Assembly (NCBI GenBank): GCA_037783545.1
Contig: JBBELK010000064.1
Coordinates: forward strand, 62,001 to 126,000
Direction: 5' to 3'
DNA length: 64,000 nucleotides
Origin: Henricia sp. BOLD:AAB3569
Lineage: Eukaryota > Echinodermata > Asteroidea > Spinulosida > Echinasteridae
Numbering within the stretch: the stretch's first letter is position 1; each line of letters opens with the position of its first letter. Positions 12,232 through 24,300 of the stretch are shown piece by piece. The position numbers and the translations under genes are program-made. The notes under the pieces are model-generated. The model searched no databases. It had not been told where the DNA came from and worked only from the letters and a program-made list of their open reading frames with translations.

Positions 12232-12785
12232 CAATCAAAACTTTGGAAACACCTTGAAAGTTTCAGGTTTTTGAGAAGAAGACGTATAATGTTAATTTTG
12301 TGAATGTTAATTTTGTGAAAGCAACTGTAGGTGTATTCTAACAAAAAAGCAACATATATGCCATCTTCGGCCTCAGCAGTGGGCTTTATCAACATACTGG
12401 AGAGCATGCAAAAATAAACCGCTAAACTTGATGTTCATCAAAGAGTCCCCCTGTGCAGCTATGACAGCTACACCCAATCTCTGCCTCCTAATTGTCAGTT
12501 TCTCCAAACATTCAATGGAAATACGCCTCTTTTAACTTAAGACTCTCCAGAGGTTTTTTTGGCTGGTTGGGCATTTCTTTCTGACCTTACGATCCAACTC
12601 CTCCCCGGACTCAGGAGCAGCTCAATGGGATTGAGATCAGGTGACTGGGCTGGCCATTCCATGATGGACAGCACTCCAGATGACTGCTTACACCTCCGTT
12701 TGCTTAATTTATTAGGAATAAACAAAATAATACTTCCTTCTCAAAAACCTAAAACTTTCAAGGTGTTTCCAAAGTTTTGATGGGT
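12232..12785 (-). mobile_element. Deleted Tc1/mariner-type transposon
   Basis: Inverted repeats of about 45 bp start ATCAAAACTTTGGAAACACC at both ends, close to flanking TA dinucleotides, the target preferred by this superfamily. Only the C-terminal part of a transposase remains, so this copy cannot encode an active enzyme. Confidence 0.75.
12540..12700 (-). pseudogene. Tc1/mariner transposase C-terminal fragment
   Basis: The minus-strand translation contains WPAQSPDLNPIE, the hallmark around the last acidic residue of the Tc1 DDE catalytic triad. The N-terminal DNA-binding domain and the first two catalytic Asp residues are absent. The remnant reads through a frame disturbance after the motif. 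Confidence 0.85.
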
Positions 12786-12852
12786 AGCGTAAATCAAACA
12801 AATTTTGGATTAAGCATATTTTTCTGCTTAACAGCTTTATGAAATTGGCCCC

Positions 12853-13512
12853 AGTTTAGGATGTCAGATATTATGAATATTTAGACCTCTTTAAAAATAA
12901 TCTTAAATAATAGATTTCCTTGTCGTGGTAAACAGTTATAAACTTTCACATGGAGCACGAAGCATCAACTTAGGACACGGGAACTATTCAAATTAAAGGA
13001 GTTTGTCTATGCAGATTTCGTTCTAAAAACCTAACAATCATACAAAATAATTCCCCAAAATACAATCCACGGAAAGGAAACAGGAAATTTGGAATCTCCA
13101 ATTTGGATGTTATAACAACAAGTTTGGTGTAATCGCTGCACTGCTTTATGGAACCGGATAAATTAGTTTACAAAACACCGATTTTTGTTTACGATACCCT
13201 TGAAAATATGTAGATCTTAACCAGGGGGTAGCGGTAAGAAAATTTGCAGACATCCACTACAGGGGTAGGTTCTGTCGTTTCTAGACTTATTTCAAGTATG
13301 AGATCACATTCACCAATTATGGGAAGTACCCTCTGCATAACTGGTTTTGTACATTTCACATGGAGTCAGACTTGAAATAAGTCTAAAAACGACATTATTA
13401 TACGTTGGATCACGGAATATAACGCGACACGTTAAAAGATGACGCTTTCCTAGCCGTGGATTCAGATTACTTCCCAATTCTGGATTCTAAATGAATCGAT
13501 TGCCCACACAAA
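12853..13512. other. AT-rich intergenic sequence
   Basis: No supported feature. TCTAGACTTATTTCAAGT (13281-13298) has a near-complement around 13366-13387, a weak inverted pair. Confidence 0.35.
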
Positions 13513-13680
13513 TAGACTGCCGAAGTGAATACGCAATATTTTGTTAGTTGCCTATAGGCAATGGCTTTACACTAAACAACACTGAACCGCTCTCTGTGCT
13601 TTTGCAACGGTACTTTTCCCGACGATCATGATGTTTAGAACCAACTACCATGGCAACACGTCACACTTCGGCTGTCTATA
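13513..13680. mobile_element. MITE family A, copy 1
   Basis: A 168-bp element with ends TAGACTGCCGAAGTG / CACTTCGGCTGTCTA and an inner inverted pair around the GGCAATGGCT-type motif. Four further copies occur at 19211-19361, 29170-29337, 51384-51552 and 53209-53823. Confidence 0.85.
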
Positions 13681-14511
13681 TAGCAAGTCGTCCCAACTAC
13701 CCCCCTCCTCGCCCCCAACCTCCACCCCCCAAAAAGGAGTTTCAAGGCAAAACTCTCACAAAAGCTCTTTGCGTGTGCGACAAGAGTACGGGGTCAATCG
13801 TCAATGCAGAACATAAGCGGACGAAATCATTTTGACAAACGGGTGAATATCATACCCCAACTCCAATAAATAATATCGTCAGTAAACGCACACGAGCACA
13901 TGTATCAATAATTTTAAAATGGAGGTACAGGCGGATGAGAACGCTACATTTTACGGGGCGAGGAGTATTTTTAAACCTAAAAACTGTCCGATACGAAAAG
14001 GTGCAGACATTGGTTTTACCTACTATATTCAACTTTTTCCTCGACCATGCAATGCACCAATATCATCATGTTAATGCTTCAAAGCTCTAAAGCCTCACAA
14101 CAGGTGATTATGCCTACTCTGACGTCATTGCCCAACGCCAATGTTGCATGCAAAGATACCCTGGACAAAAACAGCAGTTCAATCTGTATATAAAAGCAGA
14201 CCGACGTAATATGTTACGGCTCAACCCAGTCTGTGCCAATTTTCCTGAAATGCCAAGGGTCTAAACTGCAATCGTCTTTAACTGGATAGAAAGCTTTACA
14301 ACTGAAAGTTTGTCAAGTGAGTATACAGCTTAATTATGTCCTTGTTTCTAAATGTAATATCAAATTTGCATACATCTTGAAAATTTCAATTATGAGAGGG
14401 TAGGCCTAATTCAATGAAAACGGCCGCGCCCACGCACAAATCTCATGTATCACTTTTAGCCCTTGCCACATGCCGGTCGGTCATGCATACATACGCCACC
14501 AGCATTTAAGT
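13681..14511. other. Intergenic sequence
   Basis: Contains a CCCCCAACCTCCACCCC pyrimidine-rich stretch at about 13700-13732. No gene is supported. Confidence 0.35.
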
Positions 14512-14650
14512 TATTCCACGGTAAAGAGGGGGCATTTTGGCAACACAGACCAAAATAAAAGAAGTAAGTTTCAGTTGTTCTGAAGAGATAACTTATGCCC
14601 CCAAAAGGGTTATATAGTGTGACAACGTGCCTTTCTAAAAACCCTGTATA
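14512..14650. repeat. Family C repeat, left arm
   Basis: This is the inverse complement of 17145-17325, and a third copy sits in FBXL5 intron 2 (58798-58955). The shared words are AACTTATTTCTTTTAT and GCCAAAAT.CCCCCTTTAC. Together with 17145-17325 it brackets the nested element at 14672-17120. Confidence 0.65.
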
Positions 14651-15144
14651 CAAATTTACAATATAGGCCTACGCTCGTAACCGGGACGGTCTAAAATGTA
14701 ATGCTACGTTTACATCATGTCCCCGGCAGCGGTCCCGGCGCCCCGGTTTGGCCAAAACGTGGCGTGCCGTGGAACTTGTATTGTCTTTTTATTACTTTGG
14801 CTCGACTCGGCTCTAGTTGGGCCGGTGTGTTGCGTTCTACCACGGTGCGTTACGTCCTGCAACCGATTTCACGATAGAGTGCGCAGCCTGCGCAACTTTT
14901 GAAAAATGGCGCAAGCCCCATAGTTTGTGTGTTTATCATCGCTAATTTGTTGCGCGACATACGCAATAAAACGTTGCGCAAGTGGGCTTACGCAACTGCG
15001 TAAGTTTCGTGAAATCGGCTGCCGGTACGGAAAGCGTGGCGCGCCTTGCCGGTTCCGGGCCGCGAGGCGGACGGCGCGCCCCAGAACCGGGACGGGGCGC
15101 TACGTTTCAAGCGCCGTTCCACTACGGATGAGTCCACGTCCCAT

Positions 15145-15555
15145 GCCGGTGTCACGGTCTCAGATGTTCCGCGTGCTCAGATGTTCCGATGACGTCACGG
15201 AACAGTTCAGCACGTTGCGTGCACGATCTCAGATGTTCCGCGTGCTCACATGTCCCGGTGTAAAAGGTAAAACTGTCCCCTTGCGAATGTGTACCCGGCT
15301 TTCCATAGACGAGTGCATACAAGCATTGTAACCTGCAGTGGCGAACGTTGGCAACGTTTGCGTATGTGGAACGGACACTGTACATCTGCGCGCCTGCGCC
15401 TACGTACATGGCGCGAATTCTGCTGATCAACTCAGCACTTCACCTAAACTGGTATAATTACGTATGCTGTGCGCATGACGTTCCGTGACGTAAGCTACCA
15501 TATTTGGTCATCGGAACATCTGAGCACGCGGAACATCTGAGATCGGGACACCGGC
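15145..15555. mobile_element. Nested TIR element (CAGATGTTCCGCGTGCTCAG type)
   Basis: GCCGGTGTC and two CAGATGTTCCG motifs at the left are matched in inverse orientation at the right, ending GACACCGGC. TTCCGTGACGT-type words also pair across the element. Confidence 0.75.
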
Positions 15556-15579
15556 CTGCTTAGTTCTGATGCGGTGCCA

Positions 15580-16292
15580 GGCCCGGTCACACAGCGCTTT
15601 ACGGCTTAATCACGGCCAAAACCCGTCCAAAAGTTGTCTCCCGTGAAGCAGACGATGTTGTTCGCGTTGATGTCGAGTTTAAGACGAGCTACAGTCGATT
15701 TATAGACGTGGCAGGACGCGGGGAGAAATCGGAACGGCGTCGGACGCGGCAAAAAGTTTTGAACTGCTCAAAATTTTAGCCCGCGGACAAACACGGGTGG
15801 CACACGTGGTAAAGACGTGCAACACACGTGAAACACACGTGATAATCCGTGTTTCGGCAGTGATTAAAACTTGGGGAGACGCAGTAAGACGCAGTAAGAC
15901 GCAGTAAGACGCGAAAGTTTAGCGGTCTGTCACGGGCAGAGCACGGTCATCGGTTACCCGTGATTGGGCAGTGCTATGGCAGTGGAGTGCCCGTTTTACG
16001 TCCGCGCTCAACACGTGATCAGCAGTGCTACAGACGCGATGAGGCCACTTTTTTTCCCGCGTTTAAACACGTGCGAACCTATTTGTAACCTTACACGTGG
16101 CTGGACGTGGTTAGCTGTGCTTAGGCTGTGCTTAGGCAGTGCTTTAGCAGTAGAACAGCCGCCGACGGCCATACCTGTACAAAGCACGGCCAAGCCAAAA
16201 TTGACCAAAAATTACCACTTACGACCACGTCCACCAGATTTTCATAACTTTTTGTACGTGATTTAGACGTGGAGTGCTGTGTGACCGGGCCT
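15580..16292. mobile_element. Second nested TIR element
   Basis: The left end AGGCCCGGTCACACAGC pairs with the right end GCTGTGTGACCGGGCCT. The interior holds three tandem GACGCAGTAA units (about 15880-15912) and many ACACGTG words. No coding sequence. Confidence 0.75.
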
Positions 16293-16454
16293 ATGTCCGT
16301 CCCGTTCGTGTCACGTTTGTTAGAGCGGCCCAATACGTTCCCGACGGTGTGCGAGGGTCTGCTGCGGCGCCCTGCGACTGAACGGGGCAGCTGTCACGTT
16401 TCACGCCCCGGTGGTCACCCGGTGGTAGCCCCGGTGGGTATAAATAGTGCGCTT

Positions 16455-16685
16455 TCGAATCCGGGGCGTGTATGTGGATTGGGTTTGCAGTCCCTACTTG
16501 ACCGCGTGGGTTTTCCCCTAGGGATTTCTCTGGGGTTTTTCCTCCCACTTCTAAAAATGCAACTCCTTCTTCGTCATCTCTAGTTGATAATAAAGTATAG
16601 TTAAAAGCTAAACCCGTATAGTTAATGGCATAAAGGGCCTTAGTTGCCAAAGATGACATAAAATTAACAACAACAAAAACAAATA
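16455..16685 (+). mobile_element. SINE family 1, copy lacking the tRNA-like head
   Basis: The body matches the 11264-11533 SINE (TGGGTTTGCAGTCC, GTGGGTTTTCCCC, GTTGATAATAAAGTA), but no B box is seen upstream of it. Lies inside the 14672-17120 element. Confidence 0.75.
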
Positions 16686-17144
16686 GTGCGCTCCACACCT
16701 TCATTTTCACTTCGTCCTGGAGCGCTGCCGCATCAACATCATCCTCATCGTCATCATCGTGAGGCACCGGTCGCGATCAGAGGTCCCCGGCACCCCACGG
16801 TGCCACACCCCGGTGAGTCAAGGCACACTGCGGACCGTCACGCCCTGTGACGGAAGCCCCTTCCCACTGCGGCCCAGGACGATTCTCAATAGTGCCGGGA
16901 CTGCCGGGCCAACATTTTTGACAGAGCTGCTCACTGGCCTGTCACCGGCCGGTGGCAAGGCCAGCTACGGTCATTCACGTTTCGCCACCCCGGTCCCCAT
17001 GCATACGCTCCCCGACGTCCATCCCGGTGCCTCCACGGTGCTCCTCTACCGGGGCGCCGGGACTGCCGGGGACATGGTGTAAACGTAGCATGAGACAAGT
17101 GTCCGTCCCGGTTACGAGCGTATATTGCAAATGTGTACACATGG

Positions 17145-17325
17145 TTTTTTTTTAAAGGCATATTGTTACACTATTTGTAACCCTATTTGGGCCTATAAGT
17201 TATCGCTTCATAACAACTTAAACTTATTTCTTTTATATTGAGACCAGACAAAGGTAGGCCTATGTCCTCGAAAATATGATCTGTGGTGCCAAAATCCCCC
17301 TTTACTGTGGAAAGACCCACCTGAT
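17145..17325. repeat. Family C repeat, right arm
   Basis: Inverse complement of 14512-14650 and direct counterpart of 58798-58955. Confidence 0.65.
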
Positions 17326-17465
17326 CGTTCTGTTTTTCCACGTCAAAATATCTTGGAGGGAGGGGGTGGGGGTTAACTGATATGAACAACCAACAGTTGT
17401 TTCTCTTAAGAAAATTGGGTGGGTTAGTCCGACACCATAGGAGGACAAATTTTCCAATCCGATAT

Positions 17466-18669
17466 GGGTGATTCCATAAATTCGGACCCATATGAATGGG
17501 TAGATTGTACTTTCATGTTGAATTGTCAAGTTACTTCAGTCCACATGTTATTTTTTTAGCTTTGCTCGTGTCACCAACATCATAAATTTGTACTAAACAA
17601 AGCCTTCAAAATTGGTATCATGAATATTCGTTGTCCTAATTCTTACTAAAATTATCACTTGTTAAGCACAAATTTGTGACATTTTAAACACATATCATTT
17701 TTAAAATAAGATTTTCCTTGTTTTCGGTGGGTTAGCTTGGTTATTTGTAAACTGAAATGATTGATAACACCTTGCTTTTGACAATTAAACCCACATTTGA
17801 TGAACAATGTGATAGTTTCGCAATACAAAAGGTTTGGCAAAAGGTTTGGCCGGGGGGGGGGGGGGGGGGGGGGGGAGGCGGGGGGGAACAATTGATAGGT
17901 GCATTACGCGTGAAACATGTGTACGTAACCAACTGCCACAACTTTTCAATTTCTATGCATAATGTAAGCCTGTACTTAGTTTCATATCACTTAAATTTGT
18001 GGACATGGAAATTAGTAGGCAAACAATAACAATATGGGTCATTCTGATTTTCGTCGGACCACTTTGGTGTCCCCCTAATATTTACGTCGTGAAACTTTAC
18101 AGTAATTTACTATACAAAATATTTACTGAGCTTAACATACGGACTTTTCTAGCAAAAATGTATTTTCGTGGAGCCTTTTCAACATACAGCACACAACATA
18201 TTGTAAATTTGTTTCAGAATTTGATAATTTAGGCAAAAAACAACTTTGGTGTCCCGAACAAATCCTTACAAGTGAAACTTTGTTTTTGTGCCATAAAAGT
18301 GTAATGAAAACACCGACAGACATAAACAATTGAGTTTTTAGCTTGGAATTGACTACATCTTCAAAAATAAACACATAAATGGTATGAAACAAATACATGT
18401 ATTAAAGTGGTTCCAATGAGAAAAGGGCATTTTGGTGTCCCCCCTTACGCGAGAAACCAACAATTTTTCGATGATTGGAGATATTTAGAGGGTATACATG
18501 ATTCTTAACCCCTGAAAAGAACTTACATACCATACATTTTAGGAAACTGAGTAAATATGCAAATTTAATAAATGGTTTTACAAAATAAAGGATGAATAGT
18601 GATGATTTATGGATTTAGGGCCTAAAATGTGCATGTCACAAGTTGGTACCCTAATTTATGGAATCACCC
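17466..18669. mobile_element. 1.2-kb TIR element (GGGTGATTCCATAAATT ends)
   Basis: The left terminus GGGTGATTCCATAAATTCGG and the right terminus, its near-perfect complement, bound 1.2 kb of AT-rich sequence with several TTTGGTGTCCC words. The same word and a similar AATTCCC/GGGAATT end design occur at 30392-30817. No open frame of note. Confidence 0.65.
17852..17875. repeat. Poly(G) tract
   Basis: A run of about 24 G, followed by a second G-rich run to 17886. Confidence 0.9.
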
Positions 18670-19210
18670 ACATAAAAAGTGTTTTCTTCTGATGCCCCCT
18701 GGATCTAGTACCATACCTCGGAGATGGCCTTCCGCAAGTCAGATCTAAAAATAGACCGTGTATCCGGGCAGACTTTTGGGGTCATGGGTCATCGTAGTGA
18801 CACGGGTACGGTAGAGTACTTTCATGACTTGGGAGTTGTCGATTTGAGTAAAAATAATCGAGGACGGAGAACTCGAATGATTGTGTATATATACCGTGTA
18901 AGTTGACCTCGAGAACGTGCGAGACTCCGCGAAACTCGTCGACTTTCGAAGACCTCGTATATGAGCTTAACCTCGTGCAGTGACTGTTTTTCGGTACCAT
19001 TTTGACACCACGTAGTGCCAAAATCCCATTTATTACTTGTGAGAAATATTAATTTAGTGTAAAACTTGTTAGAAAAGTTAATTTAGTGTAAAGCTCCAGT
19101 AGCTGAGCAGTCCAGGGTTGTGGTGAGTCACCTTGTGGGAACGGCCCGTGAGGAAATTAAATGCCATCCTAGCTGAAAGCGTGCAAAATGACATAAAGGC
19201 CCTAAACAAA
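18670..19210. other. Intergenic sequence
   Basis: No supported feature. Confidence 0.35.
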
Positions 19211-19361
19211 TTACGTCATCTTCTGTTAGTTTCCTAGGCAATGGCTCCACACTAAAAATCACTGAACCATGTCCCTGTGCTTTGCCATTGGTACTTTTTT
19301 TGACGGCCATGATGTTTAGAGCCATGGCAACCCACGCCACACCGGCACTTCGGCTGTCTGT
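19211..19361. mobile_element. MITE family A, copy 2 (left end eroded)
   Basis: It shares GGCAATGGCTCCACACTAAA, ACGGCCATGATGTTTAGA and the CACTTCGGCTGTCT right end with the other family A copies. The left terminus is missing. Confidence 0.7.
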
Positions 19362-19382
19362 GGAGCTCTGGATCCAAATATA

Positions 19383-20371
19383 GACCGTGTTTACACTGGT
19401 CCCGAGCTCGGGATCAAGATTGACCCCCTGATAAGAATGTGTTGAGGTTAACCGCAATGGTCTCGAGTGCCGCGTTTATATCTGTTGTTGATCCCGAGCG
19501 CGGAGCCAGAAGTTGCAGTCAAAGGTCAAGCTAACGCAGCAGAATTCCAAGATGTTCCGTCCAGTTTAGCCATTATTTCTGCGCTGGCCCAAATGTCCAA
19601 AAACTTCGCCAGTTTTTCGTTGCTCCACGAGCGCCCGCGAACTTCGTTTGCCATATTTTCACACGAAGACAACTCGACTCGGCCACTTCGTCTTCGTCAA
19701 CTTCTCTTCACGACGAAATAATGTCGACTTATGCTATGTCGGAAATTGTTGAATGACACTCCGAAATCCTTGATATAACAACTAAAAACTAAGCTGTATT
19801 ATGATAATGACAAAGTGTCGCTAGATAGTTGCAGAAAGTAGAGAAGTTGCAGAAAGTAGAGGAAATACAGAAACTTTTTCTCAACGTGTGAAGTTTGTAT
19901 CGGACACGCAAAAGAGATTGCTGAATGCAGGATACCAATTACGTTTGTAGTACGTTGTGTTTTCGTAACGGACACCAGCGATCGAGATTCTCAGCTTTGC
20001 ATCACATGAGTCGCGTCGGGGTATCATGCATTTTGTCCATAGCCTGCAATGCATGGAACCAGTGGTACCCAGCTGTACGCTGTGTGCGTGTATATGTACT
20101 ACGTGTACACGTGTACATAATACGAGCGCGGGCTCCCCTGGAATTTTCGCGCGCTTTAGCCCGCAACAGGATGTCGGGAAGATTTATTGCCCAGCTAACC
20201 GCAAACTGATCCCGAGCTCGGGATCGAACCCTCCGCCATCGCGAGACCAAAATCTCGGGGTCTGATCCGGGGCCAGTTTGGTTCCGAGAGCGTTTACACC
20301 TATTTGTGATCCGGGGCTGATCCCGAGCTCGGTGTTCGATCCCGAGCTCGGGATCAAGTGTAAACACGGTC
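19383..20371. mobile_element. ~1-kb TIR element with GATCCCGAGCTCGGGATC palindromes
   Basis: The ends GACCGTGTTTACAC... and ...GTGTAAACACGGTC are inverted copies. The perfect 18-bp palindrome GATCCCGAGCTCGGGATC occurs near the right end and again internally, with variants at the left. No transposase is visible. Confidence 0.75.
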
Positions 20372-21329
20372 AATGTATTTGGCACCACATTCACAAGGTT
20401 TATCCTGTATAGTGTTCGTTTGCTATTGTCCCAGCGGCGTGGGGAGTCCGAGGGGCACCTGGGAGTTAACACTTTTTTTTCCCCGGGGCACTAAAAGCAA
20501 ACGATGTTCAGCCTATTATGTGGATGTATACAAAAGGGCCCATCACAGACAGCAAGGATATAGAGGAATTATCATCGAAAGTCCCGTGTTCGAATCTTGT
20601 TTGATCAATGAAAACACCAAAACGGCTTCTAACTCATGCGCCAAAGGTGAAGCAAATACCTATTTGAAGAAAGAAAATCAGTACAATAATACATAGGCCT
20701 ATGTTACTTGTTCATACGCGGTTTATGTACTTGTCACAATACACATAATATGCATTTTAAAAAGGGAGATTAAGAGTATGCCTTGCATTTCATTTTTCTA
20801 ACCACACTAAAAGCTATATACCTTGGTTCCGTTATCACACTACTACAACCATCAATCTTGATCTGAGGAAGGCCGGCACTGACCACCCGAAACGTTGTTC
20901 AGGTCAACATTCGAAGCAACAATGTGTTTGTTAGATGTTTATGAAATCATAATACAAGACACCGGGTAATCCCCGTACTCTTCGCAACGGAATGCTCTGG
21001 GATCTTTTAGGTGCGTCAAAGGGGGGGGGGGGGGGGGGGGGGGGGAATGAAATAACCTATGTATTTGCGTACCTTCCGAAGGAGGGAGCAATCTGGACAT
21101 GCAACATCAAGGTTTTTACATAATTTTATGTGGCAAATCAAGCACCAGGCCACACTATACCTCGCAACGTTCTTACATAATGCCGAGAGAAATAGCTGCT
21201 ATTATCAGCAAGGACGATTCGGGGTATACCAGTTGAGCACTTACACAGCAGGAAGAGTATCCAACTGATAGTTGCAGACTATTGACATAAATAGTTTAAT
21301 AATTTTGAAATTCGTTGTTTTGCTTTCAG
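20372..21329. other. Region upstream of the DyP-GRE gene
   Basis: It contains a run of about 25 G at 21021-21045. TGCTTTCAG ending at 21329 looks like a splice acceptor for an untranslated first exon, so the real promoter may lie further upstream. Confidence 0.4.
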
Positions 21330-21357
21330 CAGACAGACGGCTGTACCCTACTTCACG

Positions 21358-21384
21358 ATGGATCAGACAAGAAAAAGGCAAAAG
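21358..21384 (+). CDS. DyP-GRE exon 1 (start exon, 9 codons)
   Basis: The ATG is in good context (CACGATGG) and encodes MDQTRKRQK, then a GTATGT donor in phase 0. It joins exactly in frame to exon 2. The in-frame GTG at 21954 lies in the intron before the acceptor and is not a plausible start. Confidence 0.75.
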
Positions 21385-24300
21385 GTATGTACGGACAGAT
21401 TATTGGTGATGAATGTCGATTTCTCTGACGTACAATTTTTGCATTGCATCTCGGCTGCAACCACAGACATCATGTTGTATCTTGCACAATGGCAAGGGTG
21501 GTGCGGTCGGATTAGGCAGTGGTGGTTCTTTCCCCGCTTTTCACCTATGGCATACCAGGCTCGATTCCATGGCGTGTGTGTGGGTTGGGTTTGCAGTCCA
21601 TAGTTGACCGCGTGGGTTTTCCCCGGGGTTTTTTTCCTCCCACTTAATCGTCATGAGTTGATAAGAAAGAAAAGTTAAAGCTAATACCGTATAGTACTAT
21701 CGTTGATGGCATAACGAGCGTTTATAGTTGCCGAAGAAGACATAAATAATCAGTATAACAGCAGCAGCATTTACATGTACATGATTTTGGGAAGATCACC
21801 TCACCAGCTAAGGTGATTCGTTATACCTACAAAACGGTGGCTAGTAACGGACTAGGGTGTACCAATTCATTAGGCTGCTGTCATTAACAATAAGACCTGA
21901 ACGCTGCTGTCCCACTTACCGGACAGACCCTGTTTTTAATAGCCGTCGAATTTGTGAATCGTAATGACTTTTTTCAGACTTACCATCCGAAGAGGAAGTC
22001 CGTGCCTGATGACGAGAAGGTTTCAACCTACCTGCAAGCTCAACCTGGTATTTTCTACACCAGGCCACAACACGGTTGTATGGTCGTGGTGGAGCTGAAT
22101 GACAAGAAGAAGACTGGTAAAACAGCCGTATTTAATGCGGTACAAGCCGTTCACGAAAAATCCGAGTCGCTACAGGGACGAAACGGGTACGTCGTCTCAT
22201 TTGACCCAGCCTTGTGGAAGGCGTGGAACCCCAATGACGTCATCGAAGACCGACCACAGGGCGACTACATGTTGGAAACATCTAAACGGTTCGTCAACAC
22301 AGGTGGAGATGTGCTCTTTTTCTTGAAGTCCGACACGGAGGATGTCGTGCCACAGCTTTTGCTCCAGGTGGAAAACAACCTTGATCTGGCTTCGCTTTAT
22401 ATCACTCGAACCCGGATTTACAACGATCGTGCCATCCACGGAAGGTTCCGAGACGGCGTTGCCAATCCGGTCGACAAGGAAACCGTAGAGCGCTTCATCT
22501 TGACACCGCAGACCAAAGTTCCAGGATCAGGCGGTGGTAGCTACATGTACACACAGAAGTTTCGGATGAACTTTAGCATGTTTAACGAAATGACCGTCCG
22601 CGAACAGGAGAATGTCATTGGCAGAAAGGTTACAGATGAGATCATCATCGATAACGACCCAAGAAGTCACATCCGCCGAGCCCGTCTGAATGACGGTGGT
22701 ATTCATTTGAAGATTCTTCGTGGGAGTATGCCCTACGGTGATGACTATACCCAGGGAGGCCTGAGCGGCCAAGAGGGAATCTACTTCAATGCTTTCGCTG
22801 ATCACTTTTCGCTTTTCATCGATCTCATGCAAAGTCTTGCCGGAGACGACCCTGACTTCACAGAAGATAAACTTATTGCTATGACTAAAGGCATCGAGGG
22901 AAGCTTCTGGTATACACCAAGTTTGCACCAGCTCGGTTTTACTGACGAACCGGACGCAGGCACGGTCCCGACTCTTGACTTCCTGCCATTGTGGGACGTG
23001 AAAAGCACCAACGACTACATGTTTTACAACAGCCGCGAATATCTTCGCCGCATGAGTTTTGGCGAGTATGCTCCCGGGGATCCACCAACACCTCGAGTCA
23101 TCAAGCTCCTGTCCGTGGTCTTCTCCGAGTGGAATGACCAATGGTATCACAGACCAGAAACTGCCCGCATTCCCCATCTGCGAAACTACGTGACGGCAGC
23201 CGAGGAGCCACTTCTGCAGAAGTCTGCGGCCATTCGCAAAGGTCTGGCAATCAAGAAAACACTGGGCACTCTAATTCCAAAAACGGACTATGGCAAAGAT
23301 AACGATCTCTTCCGTATATATCCAAATGAGCTGATCGTAGGCGTCATGCCAAGATTCTCTCTTGGCGTCGGCAAGCACGTCATGCCCTATGCAAGAGAAG
23401 ATGAGGAATTCCCTTGGTTTATGAAGGGACTGAGTGAAGGTGGTGCCATGGGCCACATTGTTCCCGACCACGGTATAGTGTTGAAAGTCGGTCTCGACAA
23501 TTTACGGAAACAATACCTCAAACAACCCAAGGCTGAACACAGAGATTTCTACCAGTCGGTAACCATGGCACTGGAGGGTGTTCAAGAGTACATCCAGAGC
23601 TTTGCGGACCTGGCCCAGCAGATGTCAGAAAAGAATGAACATACAGTCGAAGAAAGGGCAAACCTGAAAGCCATCAACACTAGACTGTTGAAAATAAAGC
23701 ACAACGCCCCCAGCAACATGCTAGAAGCCGTTCAACTTCTGTTCATGGTGCATTGCAGTATGCATTTAATTGGCAACCCGGTGGCTATAGGCCGACTCGA
23801 CGTTCTTCTGAGTCCGTTCTACGACGAGACGGTAACGCCAGACGCTAAGGCGCAAGAGATCTTGGACTGCCTGTGGATTAAGTTAAGCGAACGTGTCGTC
23901 ATCAACCGCCACTTCACACCAGACTTTCACGATCGAGGTTCCACATCGGTGATGTACGCGGCGTCGGGCAACTTTGGTCAAGGCAGCGCCGTCAACCAGT
24001 GGGTCCAACAGATCACTGTGGGCGGATACCAAGCAAACAACAATCGTACACCGACATCGGCCTGTAACAACATCACTTTGCTTTGTCTCAAGTCGTCTCG
24101 CAGGATCCCCACTAATGCCCCGTGTTTGAGTCTCAGGCTGCACAAGAACATGCCAGACGACATACTGCAAGAATCCGCAAAGGCGCTTCTGAGCGGGGGC
24201 GCACATCCCATACTTATGCATGACGACAGGCTTGTACCGAGTCTGATTAGTAGTGGCTCCCCTGACGCACCTGTCAGCCTAGCTGCAGCACGAAACTACG

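Larger units (their letters stand above)
12128..12852. mobile_element. MITE family B, complete, with a Tc1/mariner remnant inserted
   Basis: The terminal inverted repeats are GGGGCCAATTTCATAAAGCT at the left and its complement at the right, continuing into related GCTTAA-rich sequence. The middle is occupied by a separate inverted-repeat element (12232-12785). Other family B copies lie at 2401-2495 and 28952-29345. Confidence 0.75.
14672..17120. mobile_element. 2.4-kb TIR element containing further nested elements
   Basis: The left end begins CGCTCGTAACCGGGAC and continues with CTACGTTTACA and GTCCCCGGCAG. The right end is the inverted counterpart, ending GTCCCGGTTACGAGCG. Within it lie at least two more inverted-repeat elements (15145-15555, 15580-16292) and a SINE (16455-16685). 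No transposase is recognisable, so it is non-autonomous. Confidence 0.75.

Noticed and set aside
14927..17082. Frames of 100-158 codons between 14.9 and 17.1 kb
   Set aside because: They fall entirely within nested TIR elements and a SINE with no transposase or other domain.
20850..20935. Possible hammerhead ribozyme (CTGAGGA ... CGAAAC)
   Set aside because: The two core motifs and a short GTTG/CAAC stem are present, but stem I and a convincing cleavage triplet could not be paired by eye.
21954..21977. GTG at 21954 as the DyP-GRE start codon
   Set aside because: The codons from 21954 to 21977 lie before a TTTTTTCAG splice acceptor. An ATG exon at 21358-21384 joins exon 2 in phase 0 and has a good start context.
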